Shown piece by piece: positions 1-10,625 of a stretch of DNA of 64,000 nt. Each line of letters opens with the position of its first letter. Position 1 is the stretch's first letter. The position numbers were made by a program, and so were the translations under genes. Below the pieces are notes generated by a model that was not told where the DNA came from, ran no database searches, and saw only the letters and a list, made by a program, of their open reading frames with translations. The stretch comes from Brachynemurus nebulosus (Eukaryota > Arthropoda > Insecta > Neuroptera > Myrmeleontidae): the NCBI GenBank assembly GCA_035578155.1, contig JAPWDM010000023.1, positions 992,001 to 1,056,000 of the forward strand, written 5' to 3'.

Positions 1-78
1 CTGCACTGCAACAATAGACTTATTCTGAGAAAAATACGTCTCGACAGCAAAAGCGCGTTGCTCATTCGACCAAGCCAT
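1..78 (-). CDS. N-terminus of DUF4817-type transposase (partial)
   Basis: Twenty-six codons read in reverse from an ATG at 78-76 to the window edge with no stop, beginning MAWSNEQRAFAVETYFSQ. This strongly resembles the helix-turn-helix DUF4817 head that precedes a DDE/D catalytic domain in many arthropod transposases (W-x-x-EQR-x-F-x-V-E-x-Y-F). The family role is sequence-specific binding of the transposon ends in the nucleus before cut-and-paste. The ATG is the natural start because the conserved motif begins at once and the TIR lies about 135 bp upstream. Nothing is known of the remaining ~300 residues. The copy may be intact or broken beyond the edge. Confidence 0.7.
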   Translation of the reverse strand, partial: MAWSNEQRAFAVETYFSQNKSIVAVQ

Positions 79-213
79 GTCTACAACTGACAGCGCTACT
101 ATCGGAAAATTCCGTGGCCACAGCGTCATTCGAACCTACCCCCACTCCTCCAACATGTCCCCACTACTCACAATGCCACCTCGAAAGTAGGGATGTTTCC
201 CTGCCCCACCCTG
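1..213 (-). mobile_element. 5' end of a DUF4817-type DNA transposon, cut by window edge
   Basis: The reverse strand reads inward from a terminus near 213 that begins CAGGGTGGGGCAGGGAAA, after a TA at 214-215 that could be half of a TA target duplication. It continues through a short leader into a start codon at 78-76. The segment is clearly less AT-rich than what follows. Terminus plus coding start is the usual layout of TA-inserting mariner-like elements in insects. The other end lies outside the window, so length and TSD cannot be confirmed. Confidence 0.6.
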
Positions 214-328
214 TACTAGGTATTAATATTTTAGTCGTAACACATTTATTTTTAAAATTTGTTATAATGTCTGTAAAAAAAAATTCACAAATCACTGTCC
301 CCTAGAGGTGACACTGGGAATTCTCGAG

Positions 329-632
329 TTAATAAAAGCCATAAATCTGCTCATTTTACTGTAAAAATGTCTTAAAATGGAATAGTTTTCAATAATTAGT
401 GTAGTACAAATATTTTTTTTTATTATTTTGTAGAATCAGGTAAATAGACATCGTAATAAGTATTCGCTTTGAAAAAATTAAACACAGTATTTAAAAAAAA
501 AAAAAAAAAATAGTTACTTAAAGAAAATAGTAAAATTATGTACAAACAACGTCCTGATAAACTGACATATTTGCCACCTTGAGCGCTGTAGTCGAATATC
601 GTTTCCTCTCCAGACAAAAGCTCATAGCGAAT
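329..632 (+). repeat. Dispersed repeat, copy 1 (pairs with 23187-23556)
   Basis: This stretch and 23187-23556 share the same order of blocks in the same orientation: TTAATAAAAGCC, ATCTGCTCATTTTAC, TTTTGTAGAATC, CGTCCTGATAAAC, GAGCGCTGTAGTCGA and AAAGCTCATAGCGAAT, with poly-A expansions between them. The copies look about 80% alike by eye. No TIR, TSD or coding content was found, so the type of repeat is unknown. Confidence 0.6.
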
Positions 633-1002
633 TAACAGATTGGATGCTAGTTTGAATATTAAGAAATATTTTATCCCGGCAATTGTGAAAAATTCTAGCT
701 ATTGAATTACGAAATCCTGACTTAATGTGTGCCTAATACACACTTGTCGAATTTTGTACTACTATAATATACATTTAATAAGTATGTAGTTTGCCCATGT
801 GTGCGTTTTTGGTAAATTAATAACATTATTGTTGTAGATAATTTTACAGCAGTGGTGCATTGTATAGACGCCAGATGTAAACTAACCAGTAAGCAATATT
901 ATGTATTTTCCCATCATTTAATAAACGTATATGCGTATACCTAACAATAAACAGTACAAATACAAATGATACAAATTTTGCCTACCCGTGACCATTTGTG
1001 AC
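633..1002. other. AT-rich stretch, nothing recognised
   Basis: Short ORFs only. No inverted ends, no tandem array and no match to another part of the window was seen. Confidence 0.6.
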
Positions 1003-1250
1003 GAATTATAATATTTCAAGAAGAGTTGTATGAATTAGAAAAGGTTATTTTGTACATGTGTCCCCAGCACTACCACCATAAGCATAATTGTGTGCTCAGA
1101 TGATACATTTTTTGAGCTCAAAAGGCACTGACCTTTTAAATTTTTTAATTTATCTGAACTTAAAATTCTAACGTGTTTCGAATTTCAGATTTTTACAAAT
1201 TTTAGAAATCAATCTAATGTAAGTATAGGTATACAATAGTTATTTCGTGT
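1003..1250 (+). repeat. Dispersed ~245-bp repeat, copy 1 (pairs with 13893-14138)
   Basis: The block from GAATTATAATATTTCAAG to ATACAATAGTT recurs almost base for base at 13893-14138 in the same orientation, with a handful of substitutions and small indels. Here it runs straight into a Helitron. At 13.9 kb it runs straight into a TIR element. It contains ACTACCACCATAAGC and a TTTTTTGAGCTCAAAA palindrome. No TIR was identified. Confidence 0.8.
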
Positions 1251-1259
1251 TAGCCTAAT

Positions 1260-2092
1260 TAATATTATAAATGCAAAAGTGAGTTAGTTTGTTTGTTTGA
1301 CTGGCTTTCACGCCTCAACAGCTTAACCAACCTCGAAACTTGAAACTTTGCACAGACGTAGCTTGCGGGACAGAGAAGGTTATAGGCTACGGTTATTTGA
1401 TCCTGGGAAAATGTTTCATTCCCGAGGGAAAATGTATTTTAAATTACAACAGCTGACTATTAAAAAACGGATAAATGATTTCAAAATTTGTATATTGCTA
1501 ACAGAAGGGATGAGAAATGACACAAACTACTTTATACCCCGGGAAATTTCCCGTGGGAAATTTCATTCTTGTGGAAAAATATATTTTAAATGAAACAAAA
1601 AATGATGATAGACAAATATGACGATATACAACGATAAACATAGGTTATTTTTTATCTCGATATAAAATATCTCATTCCCGAGGGAAAATGTATTTAAAAG
1701 GAAACAATGAAATAACAACTGACTATTAAGAAAAAGGATAATTGATTTCAGACTTTGCATATTGTTTACAGAGAGGACGAGAAAGGACACAGTCTACTTT
1801 CTACTCCGGGAAAATATCTAAATCCTGTCGGAAGTCATATTCCCGTGGGAAAATATATTTAAAATGGTATAAAAAAGAATCATTGATTTCGTTTGTACTT
1901 GGCATGTTGTTAAAAGAATGTTTTAGTCTATTTTTTACCCGGGGAAAATATTGTACTTCTGTGGGAAAAGTCCAAAGAAAAAGTAGCAGTACTCGACGCA
2001 CAAGAGCGACGCGATGAAAGTACACTTTATACGATCTAACTAGATGTCTTATTTCAAAAGCCACGCGAGCGAAGCCGCGGGTAACAGCTAGT
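1260..2092 (+). mobile_element. Non-autonomous Helitron, copy 1
   Basis: Begins TAATATTATAAATGCAAAAG. The 3' end shows the Helitron hallmark: a GC-rich hairpin (CGCGAGCGAAGCCGCGGG, 2063-2080) followed about 8 nt later by CTAGT (2088-2092). Internally it repeats a Lepidoptera-like CCCGNGGGAAAATGT motif many times (for example near 1410, 1550, 1680, 1835 and 1940). There are no TIRs and no TSD, as expected for rolling-circle elements. No Rep/helicase coding was seen. ORFs of 75-91 codons here overlap the repeats and are spurious. Confidence 0.8.
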
Positions 2093-3932
2093 TAATATTA
2101 TAAATGCAAAAGTGAGTTAGTTTGTTTGTTTGACTGGCTTTCACGCCTCAACAGCTTAACCAATCAACTTGAAACTTTGCACAGACGTAGCTTGCGGGAC
2201 ACAGAATGTTATAGGCTACGGTTATTTGATCCTGGGAAAATGTTTCATTCCCGTGGGAAAATGTATTATTAAATTACAACAGCTGACTATTAAAAACGGA
2301 CAATTGATTTAAAACTTTGTATACTGTTAACAGAAGGGATGAAAAAGGATTCACGTTACTTTTTACCTCGGGAAAATTTACTCAATCTCGTTGGAAATCT
2401 TATTTCTGTGGGAAAATATATTTTAAATAAAACAAAAAAAGAATCTTTGAATTTGTTCGAATTTAGCATATTGTTAACAGAAAGAACGATATATAGCGAT
2501 AAACATAGGTTACTTTTTATCCCAAGAAAACATCTCATTCCCGAGGGATAATGTATTTAAAACGAAACAAAGAAATAACGATAACTGAGTTGATGAGTTT
2601 CAAAACCATCTAATTGACACAACTAAAAATGTTCAGGAAACACAAAAAACTGTTTTCTCACTTATAATAATAATTTTGATGTGGTTTTTACCATTAAATT
2701 TTTAGGAAAAATTATACAGTTCTTATAAAGAAATAATAACAACGATACCTCTCATCAATAATTAGTAAATAACGATTAAAAATTACAATTAACTACTTTT
2801 GCAGCAGTTTGCCTTAATTAGATGGTTTTGAAACGGTAGATTTTGTAATTAGCTACTTTTGCAGCAGTAACACTAACAATTAGACATTTTTGCAGCAGTA
2901 ACACTAACAATTATACACTTTTGCAACAGTTTATTATTCTTTCAATAAATTCGTACAAATCTATCTATTTACATCGTACAACGTTGTTTTTATTATAATT
3001 ATGAAAACTAAGATATTTTCTTATAATTTAGTAGAATATTCTCCTATAAAACAAGTCTCTTTACTGTAATTTAACAGTAAAATTCAAATCAGAACCACGA
3101 TGTTTCACACAATTTTATTCTGCACACATTCGCAGTCTGTTATATTTGACAATTCCACAAGTTTCTTTGTATTTTTTTCTAGTTATTCCAATAGTAGATA
3201 TTTTTTTAGAGAGAATAATCAAATTATCACATACAATTATTTGATCTTCTGCAGGCCTTGCAGTGCTACATATTGACTACCTAACTAGCTATTTTTGTTC
3301 CACGTTTTTCTAATGACGCCATTTTTATATAAGTAATTAGATAGTTTTCCAACTGGTTTGTGTTGCTTGCAACGCCATGTTTTTTCAGTTGGAAAATATT
3401 GCAATTAGCTACTTTTGAAACAGTTTCGTATTTTTGTCATTAAAATTAAAGGGGGAAAAAGTTGACTTAGCACCGTCTAGTTGGTATTTTTTGGTGCAGT
3501 TTATCCTCCTGAATAATAAACCGTATCTAACTTAATTTTGAAAAAATCGTCAATTAGATAGTTTTGAAACTCAGCGACTCTAACTAACTGTTAAAAAAAG
3601 GATGATTGATTTCAAACTTTGCGTATTGTTTACAGAGGGGACGAAAAGTGGCACAGAATACTTTCTACGCCAGGGAAATATCTAAATCCTGTGGGAAAAT
3701 ATATTTAAAACGATATAAAAAAGAATCCTTGACTTCATTCAAACTTTGTATATTGTTAAAAGAATGTTAGAGTCTATTTTTTACCCGAGGAAAACATTTT
3801 ATTTCTGTGGAAAAATCCCAAAGACAAAAGTAACTGTTCTCAATAGCGACGGGATGAAAGTATACTTATACGTTTTAACTGGATCTTATAATTTCAAAAG
3901 CCACGCGGGCGAATCTGCGGGTAAATACTAGT
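2093..3932 (+). mobile_element. Non-autonomous Helitron, copy 2, interrupted
   Basis: Starts at the base after copy 1 ends, with the same TAATATTATAAATGCAAAAG head, and ends with hairpin CGCGGGCGAATCTGCGGG and CTAGT at 3928-3932. The middle is split by the TIR element at 2587-3580. Without it the copy is about 850 bp, like copy 1. The head-to-tail arrangement suggests either insertion into the other copy's end or a rolling-circle tandem. Confidence 0.8.
2587..3580. mobile_element. TIR DNA transposon, 994 bp, inside Helitron copy 2
   Basis: The ends are inverted: GAGTTGATGAGTTTCAAAAC at 2587 matches the complement of 3561-3580 with three mismatches, and similarity continues through ATCTAATTGAC to about 32 bp. 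TAACT flanks both sides (2582-2586 and 3581-3585), a good 5-bp TSD. The interior has repeated CTTTTGCAGCAG/CTTTTGCAACAG with ACACTAACAATTA (about 2800-2935). No transposase was seen, so it is non-autonomous and the superfamily is undetermined. Confidence 0.75.
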
Positions 3933-4675
3933 TACATATTATTATATTTTGAATTAAACTACATACTTGTCTTATTATTTGATGAAGTTCCCATATGTTT
4001 GCACACAGCTTGATGCATTCAATTACGTTTATTGTGTATCACGGTTTACTTTATTTAACACTTCATTTCACGTAAATGTTGTATAATATAATTAACTTAA
4101 CGAGTTCATACATATTATGTAAACACAATTTTATTTGAGGTGTTTATTTAAATTAAACAGATCTTCCATTTATTTTTCATGATTCTATAATTTACAATTG
4201 GGCAAGCTGTTTTGAATAAATTCATGTGGTTATACAGTTTTTTTTTTTTTTTTTAATTAAGAGGATTCTAAATAAAATAGAAATTTTCCATATAAATTAT
4301 AGACATCCTAGGGCCTAAGAAATCCAAAAAATTAAAAAAATCAAATTTTCCGTAAGTCTACAGCTTTTGAAGTTAAATATTAGATCAAGCTCAGAATAAT
4401 TTCATCAAAAGGAGCAAAATTTGATCACATTTTGTTCAATGGTCCACACTCCGTGTATGGAAATCGACGGAACTTAAACAGAAGGTAGTACAAAAGTTCC
4501 CTATTAATTTAAGTGCCAAATTTTTTTATAAGTCACGTGACTTGAAAGATGTTTTAATTTTTCATTATTTTCTCGAAGACCCTAACTACCTAATTGGTAC
4601 TGAAAAATTTTATGCAAACAAGGTAAGGGTAGTGGTAGCATCTAACTCAACTTCGGGAAGATCTTCGAAATTTTA
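3933..4675. other. AT-rich spacer, nothing recognised
   Basis: Contains a poly-T run near 4240 and short stop-rich ORFs only. It ends at the TA where the mariner begins. Confidence 0.5.
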
Positions 4676-5184
4676 CGAGGGTGAATCAAAAAGTTCTTAG
4701 AATCGCATATTCATATAATATTTTTGGAGGTAATTTGATATTAATTTTGAAGAGCGTTCTTGCCATAATATTTATGCAAAGTTTCAATCGATTTAATCAT
4801 ATTATTTTAAAGTCATGAATTATTTTGTGTAAATACGTAGTTATCAAAAATGCTCCTGCTCATCGGTCAAAAGTTGTGCTTCAAGCAATTCGCAGCGCTG
4901 GATTCGAAATATTGGACCACCCACGATATTCTCTGGACTTACTTACTTACTTATTCCCGAAATTAAAGGAACATATCCGGGGGAAGAAAGTTGACGATGA
5001 TGGTTTTGCGGTTATGGTTCCCGTAGAAGAGTTTTTTGAGAGTAAAGGAAATGATTTTTTTTAAAGAAGGAAGATATTCTAAATATATAGAATTGGAAGG
5101 AAATTAGGTAAAAAAATAAAATATTTTTGATTGAATTTTCATATATTTTTATAGTGATTCCAAGAACTTTTTGATTCGCTCTCG
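4676..5184 (+). mobile_element. Internally deleted mariner element, 509 bp
   Basis: TIRs CGAGGGTGAATCAAAAAGTT (4676) and the complement of AACTTTTTGATTCGCTCTCG (5165-5184) are bounded by TA on both sides (4674-4675, 5185-5186), the invariant mariner target. The interior keeps only the 3' part of the transposase gene. Full mariners are about 1.3 kb, so roughly 800 bp of the 5' coding region is missing. Confidence 0.9.
4825..5112 (+). pseudogene. Mariner transposase C-terminal remnant
   Basis: The reading frame contains NAPAHRSKVVLQAIRSAGF, then ILDHPRYS and LFPKLKEHIRGKK. These correspond to the mariner block HDNAPAHRS, followed by HPPYSPDL and LFPxLKxxLxG. Of the catalytic triad only the region of the last Asp is represented, and it reads KNAPAH rather than HDNAPAH, so the catalytic Asp is lost. 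The SPDLAPSDY segment is shortened by about four residues. A frameshift in the T tract at 5054-5061 gives a stop, after which another frame continues KEGRYSKYIELEGN to a TAG. The first codons (MCKYVV) are junction sequence, not an authentic start. Inactive. Confidence 0.9.
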
Positions 5185-5535
5185 TATTTACTTAATTTTA
5201 CTTTGTCCCGGCGAATTTCAGGAAAAATCATTTAGTAATAAATAATAGTATGTATGTAATTTGCTTTTCAATTACTAACTCAATCCCTATGCCTTAGTAA
5301 GTTTCAAATAAAAACGGAACAGGAGAGTCTTACAACAGTATTGTCAACTTATTTTTATAGAGTAAATCCCGCAAAAAAAAAAAAAATAAATAAATAAAAA
5401 CGAATCTAACTGTTTGACGTAAAACCACCATTGTGACCGTCAAACCGGCAATGCAATCTACAAATTCAACATATGCACACCATAATGAAATAAAATAAAA
5501 GAAAAAAAAAACTAATTCACTATTATACATTTATA
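5185..5535. other. Spacer between mariner and nested MITE
   Basis: Holds an A-rich run near 5372-5400 and nothing else that I recognise. Confidence 0.5.
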
Positions 5536-5635
5536 CAGGGTGTCAAGCAACTAGGAACATACCAATTTTAACATGAGAAAATTTGTAATGATCAAAGGTG
5601 CTTTATTTCGTTTTTATTAGATATTTTATACATAA

Positions 5636-6517
5636 CAGCTGGGCAATTCCATGGAAAAGACTCCATAATTGAAAAAAATAAATAATTGTTATTGGTAGTA
5701 AAAATACGTTAATATGATGGCAACACTATAGTACTTTAAGTTCCCAAAATTTCAATAAAAGTTTGTTTTTAGTTTTTTAGAAATAGTGTAATTTTCAATG
5801 TTTTGTCGTAAGTATAAGCTAATAGTGTACCTTATAGTGGTGTTTTCATTAAATTTTCACGGCAAGTATTTAGAATTATTGTAATCCTAATTGAATCCTT
5901 AACGGGAATAGAATTTATTATAAATTTACAGATTTTGAAAAATCTTGAGAAATTTTGATTTTAGGTAATAAATAATAAAAATAAGTACATTTTTGTACCT
6001 TTAAAATTATTTTAAAGTTCCTATTTTATGTCCTATAGTGTCAGTTTCTAGGATTTCATTTAAAAATACTACTTTTTTGCAATTCAAAGTGATGGTAGTA
6101 TCAGTCATGTTTTGATCTGTAGTGTCAGTCACAAATTATTTTTCAAATAACTACTTTTCTAAAAAAGTAAAGTCTTTCATTTTATCATTTTCCAATAATT
6201 TGTTTCATATACTTCGGTTAAATATACAATTTAAAATTATAATGTCTGTACAGAGGAAGATTTTCGAAGTTTAAAAACACTCTCGAAAGCGACTTCCTTT
6301 TGCATGTAGTGTCAGTCACATTTACATTTTATTAAATAAATCATATTTCACAACTTTATTTGTGCACACTTTTTATTACAGAGGGATAATTGGGGTATTA
6401 ACTATAAAACCATGCTAAAATTGAAACTGTAAACATAGTGATATTCGTAATATAAGGCAAAATAAAACGTAAATTGTGTCAAATGTAGAGGCAGTCACAT
6501 ATGGAATTGCCCAGCTG
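5636..6517. mobile_element. TIR element, 882 bp, with subterminal repeats
   Basis: A perfect 17-bp TIR, CAGCTGGGCAATTCCAT, occurs at 5636 and inverted at 6501-6517. The interior repeats a motif close to TAGTGTCAGTCAC in one orientation at about 6036 (diverged), 6120, 6306 and 6490, possibly transposase-binding subterminal repeats. No coding sequence and no clear TSD were found. Confidence 0.75.
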
Positions 6518-7046
6518 CAAATTTATTATATTAATTAGAAGAAAATACAGCATATCATTTTTTATGCAGTAGATAGGAACCGCATAAAAAAATCCCACAA
6601 AAATAATACTCAAAAACTTCATAAATAGCTATAAATAGTTCACTCCAAATTTAAAAAAAAAAAAAAACTTTTTTATGCGGTTTCCAATCTACCGCAAAAA
6701 AGAAAGTTTCATAGAAAATACCTACATAACTCAAAACGCTCATACTCAACAGTTAAAGCATTAAACGCTCATACTCAACGCTTTTACTCAACAGTTAAAG
6801 AATTAATTTAAACATGAGAACATTTTCATTTTTATAATATTATAAAAATTGCGATAAATACATATGCAAAACAACTTAATGATGCAATAAGTTATTATAT
6901 AATTAAAGGCGATGATAAGATTCCCTAGCGACAAGTCGCGGAACTAATATATGACAGATAATTTTCATACAGTTGAATTTTCTAATAGCAATTTAATAAA
7001 GTTTTCACGTAAATTATGCGTATAATTACGTGATTTAAAGTGTTGA

Positions 7047-7274
7047 GATAAACAGCCGCCATTTGAACACAAAAGAAAAGGTAGTACTTACTGCTGCGTT
7101 CCACAGTGCAGGAACTACAAAAGGGAAGGACTGAGTTTTCATCGTTTTCCTACCAGTGTCACACTTAAAAAACATTGGGAAACTATTTTTAAAATGAAAA
7201 CTTCACCAGTGTTTATGCGTGTTTGCTCAGAACATTTTGAGGTGTCAAAATTACATTCTACCTCATGTGGATAA
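7047..7274 (+). pseudogene. THAP zinc-finger exon of a transposase, truncated
   Basis: A 75-codon open stretch between stops contains CCVPQCRNYKREGLSFHRFP, then a Trp (KKHWETIF) and MRVCSEHFEVSKLHS. This is the C2-CH pattern of a THAP domain: Cys pair near the start, HRFP, invariant Trp, then CxxH in VCSEHF. THAP domains are site-specific DNA-binding heads of P-element-like and related transposases and of proteins derived from them. The terminal AVP-type box is absent and a stop follows at once. No in-frame ATG precedes the domain, so it was either an internal exon or is decayed. No catalytic domain was found downstream before the next insertion. Confidence 0.75.
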
Positions 7275-7926
7275 CTTAATAATCCAGAATCCAGAAGTTT
7301 GTGCAGCTAAACCCAGATATTTTATGCTATTGAAATTTCATTCTTTATTAAAAAATTGTTCACACTAGCGAAGAGGTATCGTAGTATTTTTACTTTTTCA
7401 TAAATGTCCAACAAAGGAAACATCACAAAATTTTTATAAAGCAATGAAATAATATTAATCATATGTCATATACTAGTTCCACAAACGCTCACCAGGGAAA
7501 TTTTATCATCGTCAATAGTCAATAAGTAACTTTATCGCAAATTAATGTTCAAATTTCTTACTTTTTCTTACTTTCCTTTTTCATTATACACTTTGATAAG
7601 AATTAAAATACCCCTGTCGCTGCATCCTGCATAACATAGCGAATTTCCGTTTATAAAAGTTAGTTTTTCTCGGAAACTAGCTGACATAGAACAATAGTTT
7701 AAAGACCTTTTTATGTAATTTTTTCTCCTCTTTTAAACGGTGTACAAAAATTTCGCAAAAATTGTCGATTAAGTGGAAATTTTGGCAAAAAACTAATTTT
7801 TTGCAAGGACAAACACCATGTTCCTGGCGTCCGACGTGTCTGGTTAACGAACTCGTCCAACGGTTTGGGACTTCCAATATTTTCACCAAATTTCGTAAGC
7901 CTACGACATTCCGTTCGAGAGTTATC

Positions 7927-8114
<188 letters not shown>

Positions 8115-8177
8115 TTTAGCGAATATTATTTTCGGTTCCTAGGGACCTCAAACCAAATTTCTGCCATGGTCCCGGGT

Positions 8178-8765
8178 GCGTATTTCCGTTTGCGCGTTCA
8201 TTAGGAGGCACCGTTGCCTCAAAATCCGTACGATTTTGTAACACTCAAGACACGTGTACAATTCAAGTCTCCCGTCCTCTAAACGCGCACGGGTTTGTAA
8301 TGCAGACTGTTCTTCCAAACACGCGTTGATTAGAAGGATAGTTTTGCAAAGGTAATAAAAGCTTGAATTACGGCCCAAGAGATTCATGTCCAAAATATTG
8401 GCAAAATACTTTCTGTTGCCCAATATTACGAAGAATGAAAGCAATAGTGAAAAAAAACTTATGCCAATATTATATTCAATAAACCAATTAAAATAAATGA
8501 TTGGGAACAAGAAATGATAGAATTTTTCTTTTAGAAGAAATCCAGTATTTTCTGACACATAAAACCTTAAAAAAACCTTCACTTTTTCTTCTTGGGCTAA
8601 TTCTTCACCTCTGGTCTCGTCATCTTCAGATAAAAACTGATTTATCAAAAAATTGACATTATTAGGTTCAAGTAATAATTTTTTTAAGTTATTAGAGCTT
8701 ATAGCTTTTCGTTGTCGATAACATGATTCTTTATAAAAATTTATAAAAGCTACCATTTTATCCAT
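8178..8765 (-). CDS. Unrecognised ORF inside the Mutator-like element
   Basis: An open frame of about 196 codons from ATG at 8765 to the element end; it stays open to 8148 through the TSD into neighbouring DNA. The first ~90 residues look protein-like ([19 protein letters not shown], a DDE-rich stretch, then [17 protein letters not shown]). This is loosely like the N-terminal helical part of some transposases, in which a LRFYxxG motif follows an acidic linker. After that it is hydrophobic, and the last ~40 residues are translated TIR, which cannot be functional protein. I do not recognise a catalytic motif. Either the 5' part of a decayed transposase or a chance ORF. Confidence 0.3.
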
Positions 8766-9009
8766 TGGACATAGAAGAGTCTTAAATTTGAATACAAGCT
8801 TATAATATTATATTCTATCCAGCATTAGTGTTCACTTAAAAAAATCTAAAGATAAACATTTACTTTTTTTTTATTCACCAGACCCTGTGTGTCAATTTTT
8901 GTACTTACTAGGCTGAAATGTGTTACCTTTATGACTATTAGTGTTCGCTGCCAGCGCTAATGACTAACCTTCTAATCCCGACTAGAAATTTTTCCTTATT
9001 TGCAGAAAG

Positions 9010-9475
9010 TATCATCGGGTCCTTATCAGGTTTAGATAAGATAATCCCTAATAGGGAAAACCTGATAAGGTCTTTATGGGGATGAGGTCAGGATAACCTT
9101 CTTTGAAAAAAAAAAATATTTTTCATCGGGTTAACCTGATGAGGAAATTATCAGGTTCATGTCAGGATAACCTCACTTGTAAGAAAAATATTTTTCAACA
9201 GGTTATCCTAATAAGAACCTCATCAGGATCATATAAGGATAACCTTACGTAAAAAACAAATTTCCTATCGTGTTATCCTAATCAGAACATTATCAGGTCC
9301 ATGTCAGGATAACCTTACTTGTAAGAAAAATATTTTTTAACAGGTTATCATGATCAGAACCTTATGAGGATCATATCAGGATAACCTTAAGTAAAAAACA
9401 TAAATTTCCTATCGGGTTATCATACTCAGAACATTATCAGATCCATGTCAGGATAACCTTACCTGTACTTACTAT
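9010..9475 (+). repeat. Minisatellite, ~72-bp unit, about 6 copies
   Basis: CAGGATAACCTT or close variants recur at about 9091, 9175, 9237, 9307, 9379 and 9451, each followed by an A-rich segment, AGGTTATC and ATCAGG. Spacing settles at 70-72 bp. Lies inside the Mutator-like element. Confidence 0.85.
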
Positions 9476-9851
9476 ATTATAGCATTTCCCTGAACACGTT
9501 TTTGAAAGAACAATGTGCGTTACAAACCCGTAGGCGTTTAGAGGACAGGGGACTTGAATTAGGCACGTGTTTGGAAAAAGAGCCTAACGTTACAAAACCC
9601 TACGTGTTTCCAGGCAACAATGCCTCCTATTGAACACACAAACGGAAATACGCGTCCCGGGTCGCGTTATGACAGTGGCTGTAATAGCTGAATTCCATTC
9701 TGGAAATTCGCTAAAAAAGTGGCATAAAAAATAGTCACAAAAGAGGAAATCCCACAAAAAAAGACTACATAAAAATAGTTTTTGCTGTACTCTGACCCAA
9801 CAATTTTTTCCCATGTTAAAAATATGTTCCTAGTTGTTTGAAACATCCCTG

Positions 9852-10359
9852 TATATATAAGTATGTACATACAGATATAAATTTATTTAAGATGTTATTA
9901 AAGATGTGATTAAACTTGATAATAATAAGGAGAGGATATTAAACTTGTAATATAATTCTATTTATCAGTGTTGTAATTGATACTGAGTACCGACAATACA
10001 TACAGTATTATTGTTAGTGTCCGTTAGATCTAATAATAATTTGCTCAACCAACTGGAAGATGACTGATCATACGTTACTACATATTACAAAATAATAATC
10101 AATAATAAAATTAGTTTTATTCAATTTTAAGTGTAAAAAATTAATTTTCTAAAAAATTGAGAATTTAAAAAAACAACATAATATGTCTGGTTTAACAATC
10201 AAAGGCACTTAGAAACTCTGCTACGACAATGTTCATTTAAAAAAAAAAATCCTCAAACTGATTGTTATTTATGAAAAAAATTTGGTAGCGAATTAATTGA
10301 TTGGACCGATTAAAATTCTAAGGTATAAATTAGAAATCACACTTATGGAACGATTTAGA
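9852..10359. other. AT-rich spacer, nothing recognised
   Basis: Only short poly-A runs and stop-rich frames. Confidence 0.5.
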
Positions 10360-10625
10360 ATACTCCTGTCGCAGCATCTGCATAACATAGCGAATTCCGA
10401 AATAGTGGACATTGGCGGATCTCACCTAAAATCTGTGTTCATCTAAAATAATTTAACTCCCTAACAGTAAAAAAATTTTCAGAATCGGTTAAGTAGTTAA
10501 TTTTTGATGTTTTTGGGTCCCCAGGACCCTAGCAAATCTCATACAGTATAGCACATATCCATTTAAAATACTTTAACGGTTTAAAACTTTTTAACGGTGA
10601 AAAAAATTTCAAAATCGGTTGGGTA

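Larger units (their letters stand above)
8178..9653. mobile_element. Mutator-like element with ~165-bp TIRs, 1476 bp
   Basis: Both ends begin GCGTATTTCCGTTTG, and similarity between the arms continues for about 165 bp: AGGAGGCA, CAAGTC, GTCCTCTAAACGC, ACGGGTTTGTAA and TTGTTCTT in the same order. The 9-bp sequence GTCCCGGGT precedes (8169-8177) and follows (9654-9662) the element. Long TIRs plus a 9-bp TSD are the Mutator (MULE) signature. GC-richer TIRs contrast with the AT-rich interior. It interrupts Helentron-like copy C1 and shares its terminal GCGTATTT with the element at 46008-47246. Confidence 0.8.

Noticed and set aside
9010..9475. CRISPR-like array
   Set aside because: The 72-bp units are tandem and fully repetitive with no unique spacers, and the DNA is eukaryotic.
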